Made by a program: the position numbers and the translations under genes. The notes beneath the pieces were generated by a model. The model saw nothing but the letters and a program-made list of their open reading frames with translations, had not been told where the DNA came from and did not search any database. From contig CACRSC010000015.1 of assembly GCA_902651635.1 (NCBI GenBank), positions 342,985 through 406,984 on the forward strand: a DNA stretch of 64,000 bases. Reading direction: 5' to 3'. Below, in pieces: positions 30,352-41,518 of this stretch (its first letter is position 1; each line of letters opens with the position of its first letter). This DNA is from Mastigamoeba balamuthi (lineage: Eukaryota; Evosea; Mastigamoebida; Mastigamoebidae).

Positions 30352-30618
30352 CTACTGCTGCAGCTCACACGAGACCCAGTGCTTTCTGGAGATGACGATC
30401 GAGCCGACGAAGACGTCCTCGAGCTTGGGCTGCTGGCACGGCGCGCCGGGCAGCGGGTCGATAGCGCGGGTCTCGGTGGTGCCGCCGAGGACGACGTTGA
30501 GCTCCGCGTCCACGCACATGAAGGTGCCCGTGAACTTGCGCCCGTCGTGGACCGTGATCCGCAGCGTCTTGCCGAGCATGGCCTGCACGCTATCAACCGC
30601 CTCTCTCTTGGCCTCCAT
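30352..30618 (-). CDS. NAA38: NAA38/LSMD1-like LSm protein
   Basis: A single exon of 88 aa. Sm1 motif: MLGKTLRITVHDGRKFTGTF followed by CVDAELNVVLG; Sm2 motif: VFVGSIVISRKHWVSCEL. The divergent Sm2 (no RG dipeptide) and the long loop with Cys-Gln-Gln fit the NatC auxiliary subunit NAA38 better than a spliceosomal LSm protein, whose Sm2 reads I(R/K)G. NAA38 helps NatC acetylate N-terminal Met-hydrophobic starts. An untypical LSm is the alternative. It is divergent from the RBR gene. Confidence 0.75.
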   Translation of the reverse strand: MEAKREAVDSVQAMLGKTLRITVHDGRKFTGTFMCVDAELNVVLGGTTETRAIDPLPGAPCQQPKLEDVFVGSIVISRKHWVSCELQQ

Positions 30619-30763
30619 CCGCGCGCGCCCACCAAAAAGTAACGAGAGACCCTCAGATCCCCGTATCTTTCCGAGATAGAGCCAAGTATATCCAATTACC
30701 AGAATCTGTCGCCCACACACAACAACCCTACACTGTACCTTCGCGAGTCGCTTCTCTGCGGCA

Positions 30764-32766
30764 ATGTCGTGGTTCTTCCGCTCGTCGTCAGCGCCCGCCC
30801 CGTCCCCGCCGCAGTCCCAGCACGCGTGAGCCCCCCGGTGTCCACCCCCGCGCCTTTTCAAACCGGAAACTGCTCTTTCGCAGTTCGCCGCAGCCCCCCG
30901 TCTATTCGCTGCCACCTCCGGCCCCCGCCTCCTACACGCCCCCGGCCACCGCCTACCCCTACCCCGCGTCGTTCCTGCCGCCGGCGCCCCCGCCAGCGCA
31001 GTACCCCGCGTACCCTCCGTGGCCCTACGGCGCACAGTACCCGCCGCCGCCTCCGCCCCCGAGATACTACCCGCCCCTGCCGGCGCCAGGGGCCCAGAGC
31101 GCGGCTCCGCCCCCGGCGTACAACCCGGCCGTCATGTACGGGTACCCGGGCAGCCCGTACGCCGCGTACCCGAGCGCCGCCCCGCAGCAGCAGCAGCAGC
31201 AGCAGCAGCAGAGGCAGCAGTCGCCCAGCTACGCGCCGAGCGGGGCACACGCAGCAGCAGCAGCAGCAGCAGCAGAGGCAGCAGTCGCCCAGCTACGCGC
31301 CGAGCGGGGCACACAGAACAGCGCCAGCGCCGCCGCCGCCGATGCCGCTCGGCCAGGCGCCTGTGCCGCCCCCGCCGCACAGGACCGCGCCCCTGCCACC
31401 GCCAGCGGACGAGGAGGCAGCTGCCGGGGCCCAGCAGAGCGCCCCGACGGCGGCTCCAGTTCCCGAACGCGCAAAGCGGCCGGAGGAGGCCCCGGTGGCT
31501 GCGGCTGCGGCGGCCGCTGCCGTCGAGGAGGGGGCGGCGGTGGAGGGCGCGCGCACAGAGTCCCCCACAGTGGCAGCGGTGGCAGGGGTGGCAGGGGCAG
31601 CGGCACCTGTTGCTGCTGCGGGGACGCCGAGGTCGGACCCCCGCGTCGAGGAGATCGAGAAGGAGATCGAGATCACAAAGGGCGACACCTCAGCGGACCC
31701 CGAGACGCAGGAGCTCATCCTCAGGATGCTCAAGGAGGAGGCAGAGGCTGCCAGGACAAAGTGAGCGATCCCCCCACCCCCTCCGGCGAGCAAACGAACG
31801 AGCGCAACTTATGTGCACGGCAGGGCCGAGGAGGAGGAGAAGAAGTTCATGGAGTTCATGGAGAAGGAGCAGCAGGAGCGCCAGAAGGAGCTGGACAGCA
31901 AGACCTACCCCTGCCTCATCTGCGGAGACGACCTCCCGATTGACAAGGTCTACATCCTCGACGAGTGCTGCCACAGGTTCTGCCGCGATGTACGTGCCCC
32001 CCCTTACCGCCCGCATTGCCCCACGTCCGGAATGTCGCTCATCAGTAATTGCACTGCAGTGCCTCGAGGGCTACTTCTCTAGCAAGATCTGCGAGGGGGT
32101 CACGAGGGACATACGGTGCCCGAGCCCGGGCTGCAAACACTTGGTGTCGTACGACGAGGTCAAGCACGTAGTCTCCGGCCCCATGTTCGAGAGGTTCGAG
32201 AGGTTCCTGCTCAAGGCTGCGCTCGAGGACGACCCCAATTGCCGGTGGTGCCCGCGCCCCGGGTGCGGCAACGCAATGATCGGAAACCCACAGAACCCAA
32301 TGATGGGTACGCCGTCTCTTTCTCTCTCGCCTGTGCGCGTTGTCTCAGGCGTCGTTCCATACGTCCAGTGTGCTCGAACGAGAAGTGTAAGTTCTGCTTC
32401 TGCTTCAACTGCAGGGAGCAGGTACGGCGTTCAGTCGAGCATCCATCTCCTAATCGCGGGTACAGTGGCACGCGGACGTAACATGCGAGCAGTACCAACG
32501 ATGGAAGGTTGAGAACAACGAGTCGGAGCAGCGCTTCATGTCATGGGCTTCGCAGAACACGAAGATGTGCCCCAGATGCCACACACGCATAGAGAAAAGC
32601 GGAGGTGAGCTGCACACACCCGCATGCGCCTCGCTAATGAACGCCGACAGGTTGCAACCACATGAAATGCTCACACTGCCGATTCGAGTGGTGCTGGCTG
32701 TGCAACGGCGAGTACAAGGCCGGCCACTTCCTGTTCGGTCCTTGCGGAGGGAAGCAGTACTCGTGA
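30764..32766 (+). CDS. RBR-type E3 ubiquitin ligase with Pro/Gln-rich N terminus (frame broken by duplication)
   Basis: Exons 30764-30825, 30884-31760, 31824-31989, 32060-32306, 32369-32421, 32466-32604 and 32651-32766. RING1 is YPCLICGDDLP with CCHRFCRD and CLEGYF; the IBR has CRWCPRPGCG, CSNEKCKFCFCFNC and HADVTC; RING2 has MCPRCHTRIEKSGGCNHMKC and WCWLC, with the catalytic Cys in GGCNHM. RBR ligases take ubiquitin onto that cysteine before the substrate. The N-terminal 330 residues are a Pro/Tyr/Gln/Ala-rich disordered region, then an acidic helix. Exon 2 contains an exact 64-bp tandem duplication (31187-31250, 31251-31314); because 64 is not a multiple of three, the frame before it and the frame after it differ. 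With one copy the gene is continuous at about 530 aa. The cause may be assembly, an allele, or a real mutation. Confidence 0.85.
31187..31314. repeat. Exact 64-bp tandem duplication in the RBR gene
   Basis: 31187-31250 and 31251-31314 are identical, each a CAG run plus a segment encoding QSPSYAPSGAH. It shifts the reading frame. No N is present, unlike the three other duplications. Confidence 0.9.
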
Positions 32767-32898
32767 TTCCATGTCACGCCATCTCCTTGCGTTCTATTCC
32801 AGTAGCTCCAACTAAAGCGCAACAACCCGCAATCTACCTTTGGATACCACTCAGTAATGTCTCTTGTTGCCCTGCAGGCCATCAAAGAGAGCTCTGTG

Positions 32899-35688
32899 CT
32901 AATTGTAGCTCAGCCAGGCGTTGCGGCAGCGCACGGCACGGTGACGCACTGCACGCTTAGGGTCGTCCAGAGCGGGGACGATCGCGTCGGCGACTTCCTT
33001 ATGGAAGACGAGCGACTGCGACTCCGGGAGCTCCTTGCGAAGGCGCAGCAGAGCGTCGAGGCCCGCAGCACGGACGCGGGCCGTGGGGTGGCGCGCCGTG
33101 AGCGCTGCGATGCGCATACAGACGACGCTAATGTTCATTCCAGACGGGGCCTTGGCGAAGTTCCCGGCAGCACTGAGCGCTGCCTCGACGTCGACGTCCT
33201 TCGAACCAGAGGCAGCCTCGTCGATCATCAGGGTGATGATCGCCACGCACGGCGCCTTCAGCGCCATCGGCGGGGCGAACGAGACGACCCGTGCGAGAGC
33301 ATTGCGGAGCGGATGCGGCACGTTCCGAACGCTCCCCTGCAGCCCGGCGGCCAGGGGCTCGTACAGCGCGCTGAACACGCGCTCTGCAAAGCCCTCGGAT
33401 ACGACGAGCTCAGCGGGCTGCGGCGGACGCGCGAGAACGTCCACGCAGTTGGCCGCAAGCGCGTCGCCCGCAGTGCAGCGCGCGCACAGGGCCGAGGCAA
33501 CCTGCGTGCCAGCCGCGTGCGAGCGCAGAAGGAGCGCGCGTGCGACGTGCGCCAGAGCCACAGACGACCCGCTCGCAAGCGTCTGCGAGACGACACCGTC
33601 GACGGCGGCACCCTCAGGGAGCTTGTTCAGCACGATGGCCATAGCCTCGGCGGCGGGGTCGTCGCGCGCAGAGGCCGCAAGAGCCGCCGGGACGATCGTC
33701 TTGAACGAGAGCTCGGCGACGAGCGCGGCGTTCTCCTTCGAGCACGCGCACAGGATGGCCTCGGCGACCGCGCCAGCGCCGGCGCCGCTGCCGAGCGAAG
33801 ACACCGCGAGGCGCAGGACGGGCACCTGCTCGGCGTCGGACAGCGCTCCCGTGACGGCAGTGCTGATCTTGCGAGCAGCGGCGACTGCGGCTGCGTCGGC
33901 GAGCGGCCTGCTCAGCAGACGAGGGAGCACTCCCTGCACGCACGTCGCCCTCGCGGCGGCGTCGCCCGCGAGCACGACCTCGCAGAGCAGCGAGACGTTC
34001 CCCGATGCCTCTGCAGCCTCGACAGCGCGCTCGAAGACAACGCCGCCGGCCTTGGCCACGACAGGGAGCGCGGTGAGCGGCAGGCGGGGCACGCCGCTCT
34101 TCGCGACGAGCTGCGGCCGCTTGTGCGCGAGCTTCTCGATGGCCTCCGCGGCGCCGGCGGCCGTGAGGTTGTCGAGCACCTCGGACGCCTCAGCGTCGGT
34201 GAGGCAGCTGGCCACAGCGACTGCCGCCGCGTCATACACCTTGGCGTGCAGCAGCGCCTTGGAGCTCGCCAGCAGCGCGGCGCGGATGGCGTCGCCGGTG
34301 CTCTCCGAGTTGGCGAGTGCTGCGGCGATGAGCGACAGCGACTTCTTCGTCTCGCCGACCTCGGGCTTCTCGAGCGACTCGGCCGTCTCGATGACGCGGC
34401 AGAGGTGCGGGACGACCTTGCTCGCCACCTCGAGGCCGAGCGCGGGCGACATCGCGAGCTCGGCGGTCATCGCGCGGGCGGCGTCGATGACCTCGTCGCC
34501 CACCTCCTCGTCGTCGGGGTCCGGCGGCGGCGCGGAGCACGCGCGCGCGAGGAAGTCGACCGCCTCCGCGACCCACTCGGTGGCCCCGCGCTCGGCGAGG
34601 GCGACGAGCGCGACGGAGGCGCCGAGGGCGCCGCTGGGGGTGTCGAGGGCGTGGTCGCGGGCGGCGTGCCACCAGGCGAGCGCGGTGCCCTCGGCGCGCA
34701 CGACGTCGTCCGAGGCCACGCGGAAGCACGCGGCGGCGGTGATGAAGGCGTCGATGCGAGCGGCACTGATCGCCGACTCTGTGCGGTCCAGCAGGAACAC
34801 GAGCGACATCTCCGCAGTCTGCGGGCACGCCGACATGCACGCCCTCAGCGCCACCTGCACCTCCTCCTTCGTCGCCGGCCTGCGGGCTCGCAAGGTGAGC
34901 GGCCATCGGAAGAAGAGAACGAAGGAGAGGAATCGAGGGAAGACACTGAGAGTGCGAGACCACTGAGCCACGCACTTGCCAGAGCCAGTGCCCGGGGGGA
35001 TGTGGGGCACGTAGAGGACGGGGAAGAACGTCGACACCACGTCAAACGCTGCGCGCGCGTCGTCGGCGCCGAGGCTGCGCTCCTGTGCCGCCTTCCTCAG
35101 CGCGCGCTCGACGAGCCCCAGCACCGCCACGAGGTTCCTCGAGTCCCTCTCGCCGGGCAGCAGCGCCCTGGCCGCCCCGACGGCCACCGCCCCCGCCGGC
35201 GCCCCGGCGTCGAGGCACGCGGCGAACACGTCGCAGGCCTGCAGCCTCGTGGCCTGCGTGTGCGTCTGGGCGCGGAAGTTGGCGGCCAGGAGGCTCGCAG
35301 CCTGCTCCGCGAGCCCCGGGGCCGCGAGGCCGCGCGGGCCGAAGCCGCTGGTGGCGGCCCTGACGCCGCGCAGGACCTCGGTCATGCAGGGCTGGTCCTC
35401 GAGGCGGTCGACGAAGAAGCGAGTGACCGCGACGGCCGCGCTGTCCGAGAAGACCGTCGCGAGGTCCGCGCTGAGCGCCGTCAGGACCTCGGCCAGCAGT
35501 AGCGTGGCCCTGCCGCGGCGCGCGTCGTCCTCGGAGGCGAGCTCCGGGGCCGTGGCGCCGACGAGGGCGTTGAACTCCGAGGCGCCGGCCTCGCGCGTGC
35601 GCTGGCAGACGGCGGCGATGTTCTCGATGTGCGTCTGCGTGCGAGCGGGGCGCGCGCAGAACTCCTCGACGACCGACGCGTAGTCCAT
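32899..35688 (-). CDS. MMS19: MMS19 (Met18), cytosolic Fe-S cluster targeting HEAT-repeat protein
   Basis: Exons 35688-34976 and 34879-32899 give 897 aa. MMS19 hands Fe-S clusters from the CIA machinery to DNA polymerases and helicases. It is all-helical HEAT repeats. The N terminus (SVVEEFCARP), the YFPVLYVPHIP-type patch seen here as VSTFFPVLYVPHIPPG before TKEEVQVALRACM, and the C-terminal ADAIVPALDDPKRAVRHRAV with NAWL are the family landmarks. The 96-nt intron 34880-34975 would leave the frame open if retained, but removing it restores the family spacing. The ATG at 35688 is preferred over upstream in-frame codons, which would read through the divergent promoter and are unconserved. The gene is strongly codon-biased to G/C. 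Confidence 0.82.
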   Translation of the reverse strand: MDYASVVEEFCARPARTQTHIENIAAVCQRTREAGASEFNALVGATAPELASEDDARRGRATLLLAEVLTALSADLATVFSDSAAVAVTRFFVDRLEDQPCMTEVLRGVRAATSGFGPRGLAAPGLAEQAASLLAANFRAQTHTQATRLQACDVFAACLDAGAPAGAVAVGAARALLPGERDSRNLVAVLGLVERALRKAAQERSLGADDARAAFDVVSTFFPVLYVPHIPPGTGSGKCVAQWSRTLSVFPRFLSFVLFFRWPLTLRARRPATKEEVQVALRACMSACPQTAEMSLVFLLDRTESAISAARIDAFITAAACFRVASDDVVRAEGTALAWWHAARDHALDTPSGALGASVALVALAERGATEWVAEAVDFLARACSAPPPDPDDEEVGDEVIDAARAMTAELAMSPALGLEVASKVVPHLCRVIETAESLEKPEVGETKKSLSLIAAALANSESTGDAIRAALLASSKALLHAKVYDAAAVAVASCLTDAEASEVLDNLTAAGAAEAIEKLAHKRPQLVAKSGVPRLPLTALPVVAKAGGVVFERAVEAAEASGNVSLLCEVVLAGDAAARATCVQGVLPRLLSRPLADAAAVAAARKISTAVTGALSDAEQVPVLRLAVSSLGSGAGAGAVAEAILCACSKENAALVAELSFKTIVPAALAASARDDPAAEAMAIVLNKLPEGAAVDGVVSQTLASGSSVALAHVARALLLRSHAAGTQVASALCARCTAGDALAANCVDVLARPPQPAELVVSEGFAERVFSALYEPLAAGLQGSVRNVPHPLRNALARVVSFAPPMALKAPCVAIITLMIDEAASGSKDVDVEAALSAAGNFAKAPSGMNISVVCMRIAALTARHPTARVRAAGLDALLRLRKELPESQSLVFHKEVADAIVPALDDPKRAVRHRAVRCRNAWLSYN

Positions 35689-36018
35689 GGGTGGGGCCTG
35701 GCGGAGAGGGAGGGCTGCGGTGAGCCTCGGAGAAGCGTCGTGCAGCGCACCCACCGTGGAGTCTGATGCTATTTTTTGTTGGAGCACAGGCGCAACACAC
35801 GGGGGCACAAAGATTCTCCGCAAATATCGGGAGTCCAGAACAGAGCGAGCCTGCAGCGCGGAGGGACGGCACGATCCCGGGTCACTGCTCAACGGAGGGG
35901 AAGGCGGGCTGGCCCCAGATCTGTGGGTGGTCAAGATTTTTCTTAGGAGAAAATCACACGTGACGAGGTGTGAATCCGTGGATCGATCCAAACTCTTGTC
36001 GTAAAGACAAAAGCGACG
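35689..36018. promoter_or_regulatory. Divergent promoter region (MMS19 / gamma-COP)
   Basis: 330 bp without a supported gene. AAAGATTCTCCGCAAATATC at 35808-35827 is the shared element; TATTTTTTGTTGG and an A/T-rich block near 35935-36010 lie on either side. Confidence 0.5.
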
Positions 36019-39000
36019 ATGGACCGCAACCGCGACAGGGGCGACAAGCAGAAGGAGGAGGAGGAGGGCACGCACACCCCCCGGCGCCGTCCCGCGCGTG
36101 GCGCCCCGCTTTGCGGCGCCGCTGAGCGCGCGCGCACCGGAATTGAATTCAAATTGAAAACATTTACAAAACCCCAACGTCAAACCAACTCAATTTGCCA
36201 CGTCGCACGCGTCTCCCAGTGTCCAGCGTCTTCCAGAACCTCGACAAGGGTCTGGTCCTGCAGGAGAAGCGTCTCTTCAACGAGACGCCGCTGAACCCGC
36301 GCAAGTGCCGTTTCCTGATTGCGAAGCTGCTGTGCCTGCTGTCGCAGGGCGACCAGACGCTCACCCGCTCCGAGGCCACCGACCTCTTCTTCGCCGCCAC
36401 CAAGCTCTTCCAGTCCAAGGATGTGCGCCCCTCGGCTTTGACCACCCCCCCCTCCCCCACCCAACTTTCAAATTTCCAACACACGAACCCCCGATATCTC
36501 CCCGATTGGGCGGCTCTACAACAACGCCGCCGCCGCCGCCGCGCGCGCGGGCCCCCATACGGCCTGCTGATATCTCGGGCCGTAGATTCTGCTGCGTAGG
36601 GCGATGTTCCTGATCCTGAAGGAGCTGGTGCCGCTCGCCGACAACGTGATCATGATGGTCAGCTCGCTGTCCAAGGACATCACCGGCAAGGTCGACGGCT
36701 TCCGCAGCAACGCCATCCGCGTCCTCACGCGCATCACCGACGTGCGGCCCCCGCGACCCTCAATCTCGAAAGAGATCTCGAAATTCACGCGCTGGGGGGC
36801 CACGCGTCGTCCGCGCAGTCGCAACTGCTGGGCCAGGTCGAGCGCTACATGAAGCAGGCGATCGTGGACAAGGAGCCCGGCGTGGCCAGCGCCGCGCTGG
36901 TGTCGGCGACGCACCTGATGGCGACGTCGCCGGACATTGTGCGTCGGTGGGTCTCGGAGGTACAGGAGGCCGCGCAGAGCCGCAACGCCATGGTGCAGTA
37001 CCACGCGCTGGGGCTCATGCAGGCCATCAAGCGCCACGACAGGCTCGCCGTCGCCAAGCTCGTCACGACCGCGGGGTCGACGCGCTCGCCCTACGCGACG
37101 TGCATGCTCGTCCGCTTCGCCAAGCAGGTCATCATCGACGACGCCAGCGTCGAGAAGTGCCTGCGCCTCCTCACCCTCTCGTTTTGCTTTGTGTTCGATG
37201 TTGTATTTTGTGTTTGTTGTTGAAAGGGGGAGGGTGCCCGAGCTCGCGTTACAGCTGGGGGAGTCACACTGCGCGGCGCTCCTGGGCTCCCAAGGGTCTC
37301 AGGCCGTTGGGGGGAGGCCTCTCGAGAGCGTTGCTGTCTTCTTTTTTTTGTGGGGCTTCAATCTGAACTGCGAATGGAAGAAATAATCCTCGAGTTGACC
37401 ACTGACCCCCCCTGCTCCGCACGGGAACGCAGCAACCGGCCGCTGATGCAGTTCCTGGAGCAGTGCCTGAGGCACCAGAGCGACATGGTGGTGCTGGAGG
37501 CCGCGCGCGCGATGTGCGACATCCCGATGCTGTCGGCCAAGGAGCTGACGACGGCCGTCGCGGACCTGCAGCTGTTCCTCAACTCGTCCAAGACGACGCT
37601 GCGCTTCGCCGCCGTCCGCACGCTCAACAAGCTGGCGCCGCGCCAGCCGCTGCTCGTCGGCGTCGTCAACCTCGACCTCGAGAACCTGCTCAGCGACTCG
37701 TGCCGCGGCATCTCGACGCTGGCCGTCTCGTGCCTGCTCAAGACGGGCACCGAGTTCAGCGTCGAGCGCATCATCAAGCAGATCTCCAACTTCGTCAGCG
37801 ACGTGCCCGACGAGTTCCGCGTGCAGATTGTCGACGCGCTGCGCGCGCTGTGCTTCAAGTACCCCAAGAAGGCCAAGCCGCTCGTGGGGTTCCTGTCGAA
37901 CATGCTGCGCGACGAGGGCGGCTACGAGTTCAAGGCGGCCATTGTCCGCGCCATCTCGGCGGTCATCGCGGCCAACACGGAGCTCAAGGACTCGGGCCTG
38001 ATGCAGCTGGCCGAGTTCATCGAGGACTGCGAGTTCACGCAGCTCGCGACCGAGGTGCTCGACCTGCTGGCGGCCGAGGGCCCCGGGACGCCCAGCGCGG
38101 CCAAGTACGTGCGCTACATCTACAACCGCACGATCCTCGAGAACGCCAAGGTCCGCGCGTCGTCGATCACGGCGCTGGCCAAGTTCGCGCTGCGCATGCC
38201 CGAGATGCGCCCGCAGGTCACGACGCTGCTGCGCCGCTGCGCGTTCGACAACGAGGACGAGATCAGGGACCGCGCGGTGTTCTACCTGCGCGCTCTGGAG
38301 GAGCAGGACCGCCCGCAGGAGGTCATGCAGGCGCTCGTGGCGCCCGAGCTCTCGGTGCCGCTCGAGAACCTCGAGGCCGCGCTCGAGGCGTACCTCGCGG
38401 GCCCGTCGACCGAGGCCGCGTTCGACATGAGCGCCGTGTCGAAGGAGGTCAAGAAGGTCATCGCCAAGGAGGCCGAGGAGAACCTCGCGCCCAAGAAGCC
38501 CTCGGACAGGTACTCGGAGTTCGAGCTCATGGCCGGCCTGGGCCTGCGCGACATCCAGAAGAGGCTCGCCGAGATGCCCGACGTCGCGGCCCTCGGCGAC
38601 CTGCTCCGCGTCTCCCCCGCCGAGCTCCCGCTCACCGAGAAGGAGACCGAGTACGTCGTCAGCTACCGCAAGTACACGTACTCGACCCACATGCTCTTCG
38701 AGGCACGTCTCTCTCTCCCTCCCCGGCGCTCTATAGCCCGCTCCTCCGCCGTAGTCCCTCAGGAGGCCCTCGAAGGGGACGGAGCACAGACAACTCAGCC
38801 AGAATGCCGTTTATCTTCTCTGATTCCCATTCCTAACGCGTGCCACGCCCTTCGCTGCGCGCAGTTCACGATCACGAACACGCTGAGGGAGCAGATGCTC
38901 GAGGCGGCGCACGTGCTGATGAAGCCGTCGGCGCAGTCGCAGCAGTTCGTCGTGGAGAAGGTGATCCCCACGCGCGACCTGCCGTACAACGTGCCGGGCG

Positions 39001-39874
39001 TGGCCTACGCGATTGTGGCGGTGCCCGAGGGGACGTTTGTCGGCGCCTTCTCGTCGGTCCTCAAGTTCCGCGTGCACGAGGTCGACACGGCGACGGGCGA
39101 GGTCGACTCGTACGCCTCGGACGACACGTACCCGCTCGACGACGCCGAGGTCAGCGTCGGCGACTTTGTGCAGCCCGCCGTCGTGCCCAACTTCGAGCTC
39201 GAGTGGAACGCCATGGGCGAAGAGGGCCAGACGGTCGAGACGTACAACCTCTCGACCATCAAGACTCTGCAGGGTGCGCAGGCCACACTCCCCCTTTTTC
39301 CTCTGTGCTCACTTGGGCGCGCAGAGGCCGTGAACGAGACGATGAGGTTCCTGGGCATGACGCCCTGCGACGGCACGAGCACGGTGCGCCTTTTGTGTGC
39401 TGGGTTTCCCTCTCGGTTGCCCATAACTGCGCGGGGACTTTTCTGGGCTTAAAGGTTAAATCATAGGTGCACTGAATGTGCACAGATGTCAAAGGAGGGT
39501 GAAGACTGACTAGAGTCACTGATCAAAAACCGTGATACAGATAACATACCTTTTAACTGACTCCTTTACAACTACATTCCCTTTATACCCGATTTCCGTT
39601 TCTAATGTCGAGCTTGGTTTTTTTGCCCTCCGCAGGTCCCCACAGGCTCCAAGAAGCACATCCTCTTCCTCGGAGGAAGGTTCTCGCAGGGCGACGTCCC
39701 TGTCCTTGCCCGTATACGCATGCGTGTCGACCCGTCTGGATCCGGTTTGTCATTTGTTCTGGTTGTGGTCGTTTTCCCCCTAACACTGTTCCCTTCATCA
39801 CAGGCGTCAACATGGAGCTCACTGTGCGCAGCAAGGATCCCGCGATCTCCGCCGTTATCGCCACTGCCATCTGA
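36019..39874 (+). CDS. COPG: Coatomer subunit gamma (gamma-COP)
   Basis: Exons 36019-36097, 36220-36422, 36586-36741, 36819-37156, 37433-38702, 38865-39273, 39325-39383, 39636-39744 and 39804-39874 give 897 aa. The trunk (KRLFNETPLNPRKCRFL, YMKQAIVDKEPGVASAALVS, ALGLMQAIKRHDRLAV, RFAAVRTLNKLAPRQPLL, LVKTGTEFSV-type repeats, FIEDCEFTQLATEVLDLLA) and the appendage (TKHTF-like YTYSTHMLFE, SLPYN-like DLPYNVPGVAYAIVAVP, YNLSTIKTL, MRFLGMTPC) match gamma-COP throughout. It is part of the COPI coat for Golgi-to-ER transport. The intron at 38703-38864 has a GC donor (GAG|GCACGT); no GT donor joins MLFE to FTITNTL in phase. Exon 1 is the least certain part: AT-rich sequence inside intron 1 could instead be a promoter. 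Confidence 0.93.
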
Positions 39875-39956
39875 ACCCTCCCACAACACAGCAGCAGAGT
39901 TTGAAATTGACAAGCAAAAATTGGTCTTTGTCCCATCGCGCGGTGCATCTGCTCGG

Positions 39957-41475
39957 CTACCTAGGTTGCTCGGGCACCAGCCCGGCAATAGTGAAGTCGT
40001 CCCCGAAGGCGAAGAACCTTGCCCTGCCGCCCAGGCAGAGCTGTGTCGGGTGGCAGTACTGCTGCATTCCCGCTCCCAGCGCCCCCGTGGCGTTTCGCCC
40101 CCACACGTACAGGTCCCCGTTCTCTGCTCAGTGCAGTCAGTGGAGTGCCGCCAGAGAGCAGCTCTGAATACCAAGCTCCGCAGCAACAGCTAGCATTGTC
40201 GGCGAGCCGACAACGCGTTTGATCGGGCGGCCCTTGAGGTCCTCAACCTCGCACGGAAACCGGGAATCTCCCGTCCGTCCGTTGCCGATCTCGCCCCACC
40301 CGCCGAAGCCCCAGCAATACGCCACCCCGGTCTCTGCTCGTCCCGTGAGAAGGCGAGCGAGGGAGGCAGCGACACCAGAGCACCTGCCAAGGCCACATTC
40401 GAGCACCTGCAGCAGTACAGCTGCTTCAGCGTTACGTCCAGCTCCAGGAACATGGTGTTCAGGGTCGGCTCCTTCCGTTCTCCCGCCTGGCCCGTGCCAG
40501 CGAGTCCCAGCTGGAGCTGGTCGTTCATGCCCCACACGTAGAGCAAGCGCCTGTCTGCACGCCGTCAGGCGAGTGCCAGCGAGCCACGCAGCGCGTACCA
40601 AAGGAGACAACGTTGTGCTTGTATCCCGCCGACACGATCGCAGCCCTCTCGGGGATCTCACTCAGGGACTGAATCCTGACGGGGCTGCTGCTGCTCGACT
40701 GAGCCCCCGGGACCCCGAGCTGACCGCGAGAGTTGTCGCCCCACGCGTAGAACTCCCCCTTGCCTGTGAAGCCGCTGCTGAGACTCCCGGGAACGGAGAG
40801 CACGCGAGGCGCGGACCAGTGTATGCGAGCGTGTGGTGCGAGCCACAGCACACACGGACAACCTCGCAGTCTTGGAGCTGGAGGACCCGTGTCGGCGAGC
40901 CCCGGTGCGTCTGGTCTCCGACGCCCAGCTGGCCGCAGTCGTTGCAGCCCCACGCCACCAGCCCTCCGCCCACTGCGCAGACGCCCGCGTCAGCAAACTC
41001 GGGGCCGCCGACAGCACTCTGTCCACTGACGCAGGGAAACAACTGCGTGGCCAGACCCGCACGCGATCTCGCGGACGCTGGCGTTGGCGGGCATCTGCAC
41101 GGGGATGAACCTGGGCTGGCTGGCTACCCGGGTGCTGGGCTCGTCCGGGTGCCCTATGCGGCCCAGCGAGACCACCTCGCCCGTGCCGAGCTCGAGGACC
41201 GTCCCGTGGTCGCCGCACGCGATCTTGGAGACGATGACCGAGGACAGCAGGCTGCTCTTGGCGAAGCCCGAGCGCCGGGGGCTGGCGGCGTCGATGGGCC
41301 CGAGCTGCCCAACAGAGTTGGATCCGGCGACCCAAACCTCGCAGGCCAGCGAGCGCGAGCACGACGCTGCGAGGAGGGGGCACGACGACGCGAGGCGCGA
41401 GACGTCGATGGCGTCGTTGATCGAGGGCAGCACGTGCTCGCGCAGAATCCAGCACGACTCGAGGGTGCCGTCCAT
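39957..41475 (-). CDS. RCC1-repeat beta-propeller protein
   Basis: Exons 41475-41031, 40972-40817, 40763-40599, 40554-40384, 40333-40172 and 40123-39957 give 421 aa. Six to seven RCC1 repeats are seen: VWVAGSNSVGQLG, IACGSGHAVVSLLGGGLVAW, GCNDCGQLGVGD, VCCGSHHTLAYT, FYAWGDNSRGQLG, VSAGYKHNVVSF, LYVWGMNDQLQLG, YCWGFGGWGEIGNG and LYVWGRNATGALG. Nearly every intron sits at the same point, just before the glycine-rich strand of a blade, so each repeat is close to one exon, suggesting exon-wise repeat expansion. A helical N terminus (about 30 aa) resembles an F-box-like start but is too weak to call. RCC1 proteins act as Ran exchange factors, E3 adaptors or regulators of other GTPases; which applies here is not clear. 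Confidence 0.85.
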
Positions 41476-41518
41476 TTCGAGCAGTAATTTAGGCGGTTGG
41501 GATACTCAGTAAAATCAA

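Noticed and set aside
31187-31314. CRISPR-like or minisatellite array
   Set aside because: Only two copies, no spacers, inside a coding exon; it is a tandem duplication.
30764-32766. Two separate genes, one Pro-rich and one RBR
   Set aside because: Dropping one 64-bp copy joins them in one frame and no promoter element lies between.
32899-36183. MMS19 starting at an upstream in-frame ATG (36183)
   Set aside because: It would overlap the gamma-COP first exon and the promoter element, and those residues look non-coding.
39384-39635. A snoRNA or tRNA inside the long gamma-COP intron
   Set aside because: CTGA and GTGAT motifs are too close together, and no cloverleaf can be formed.
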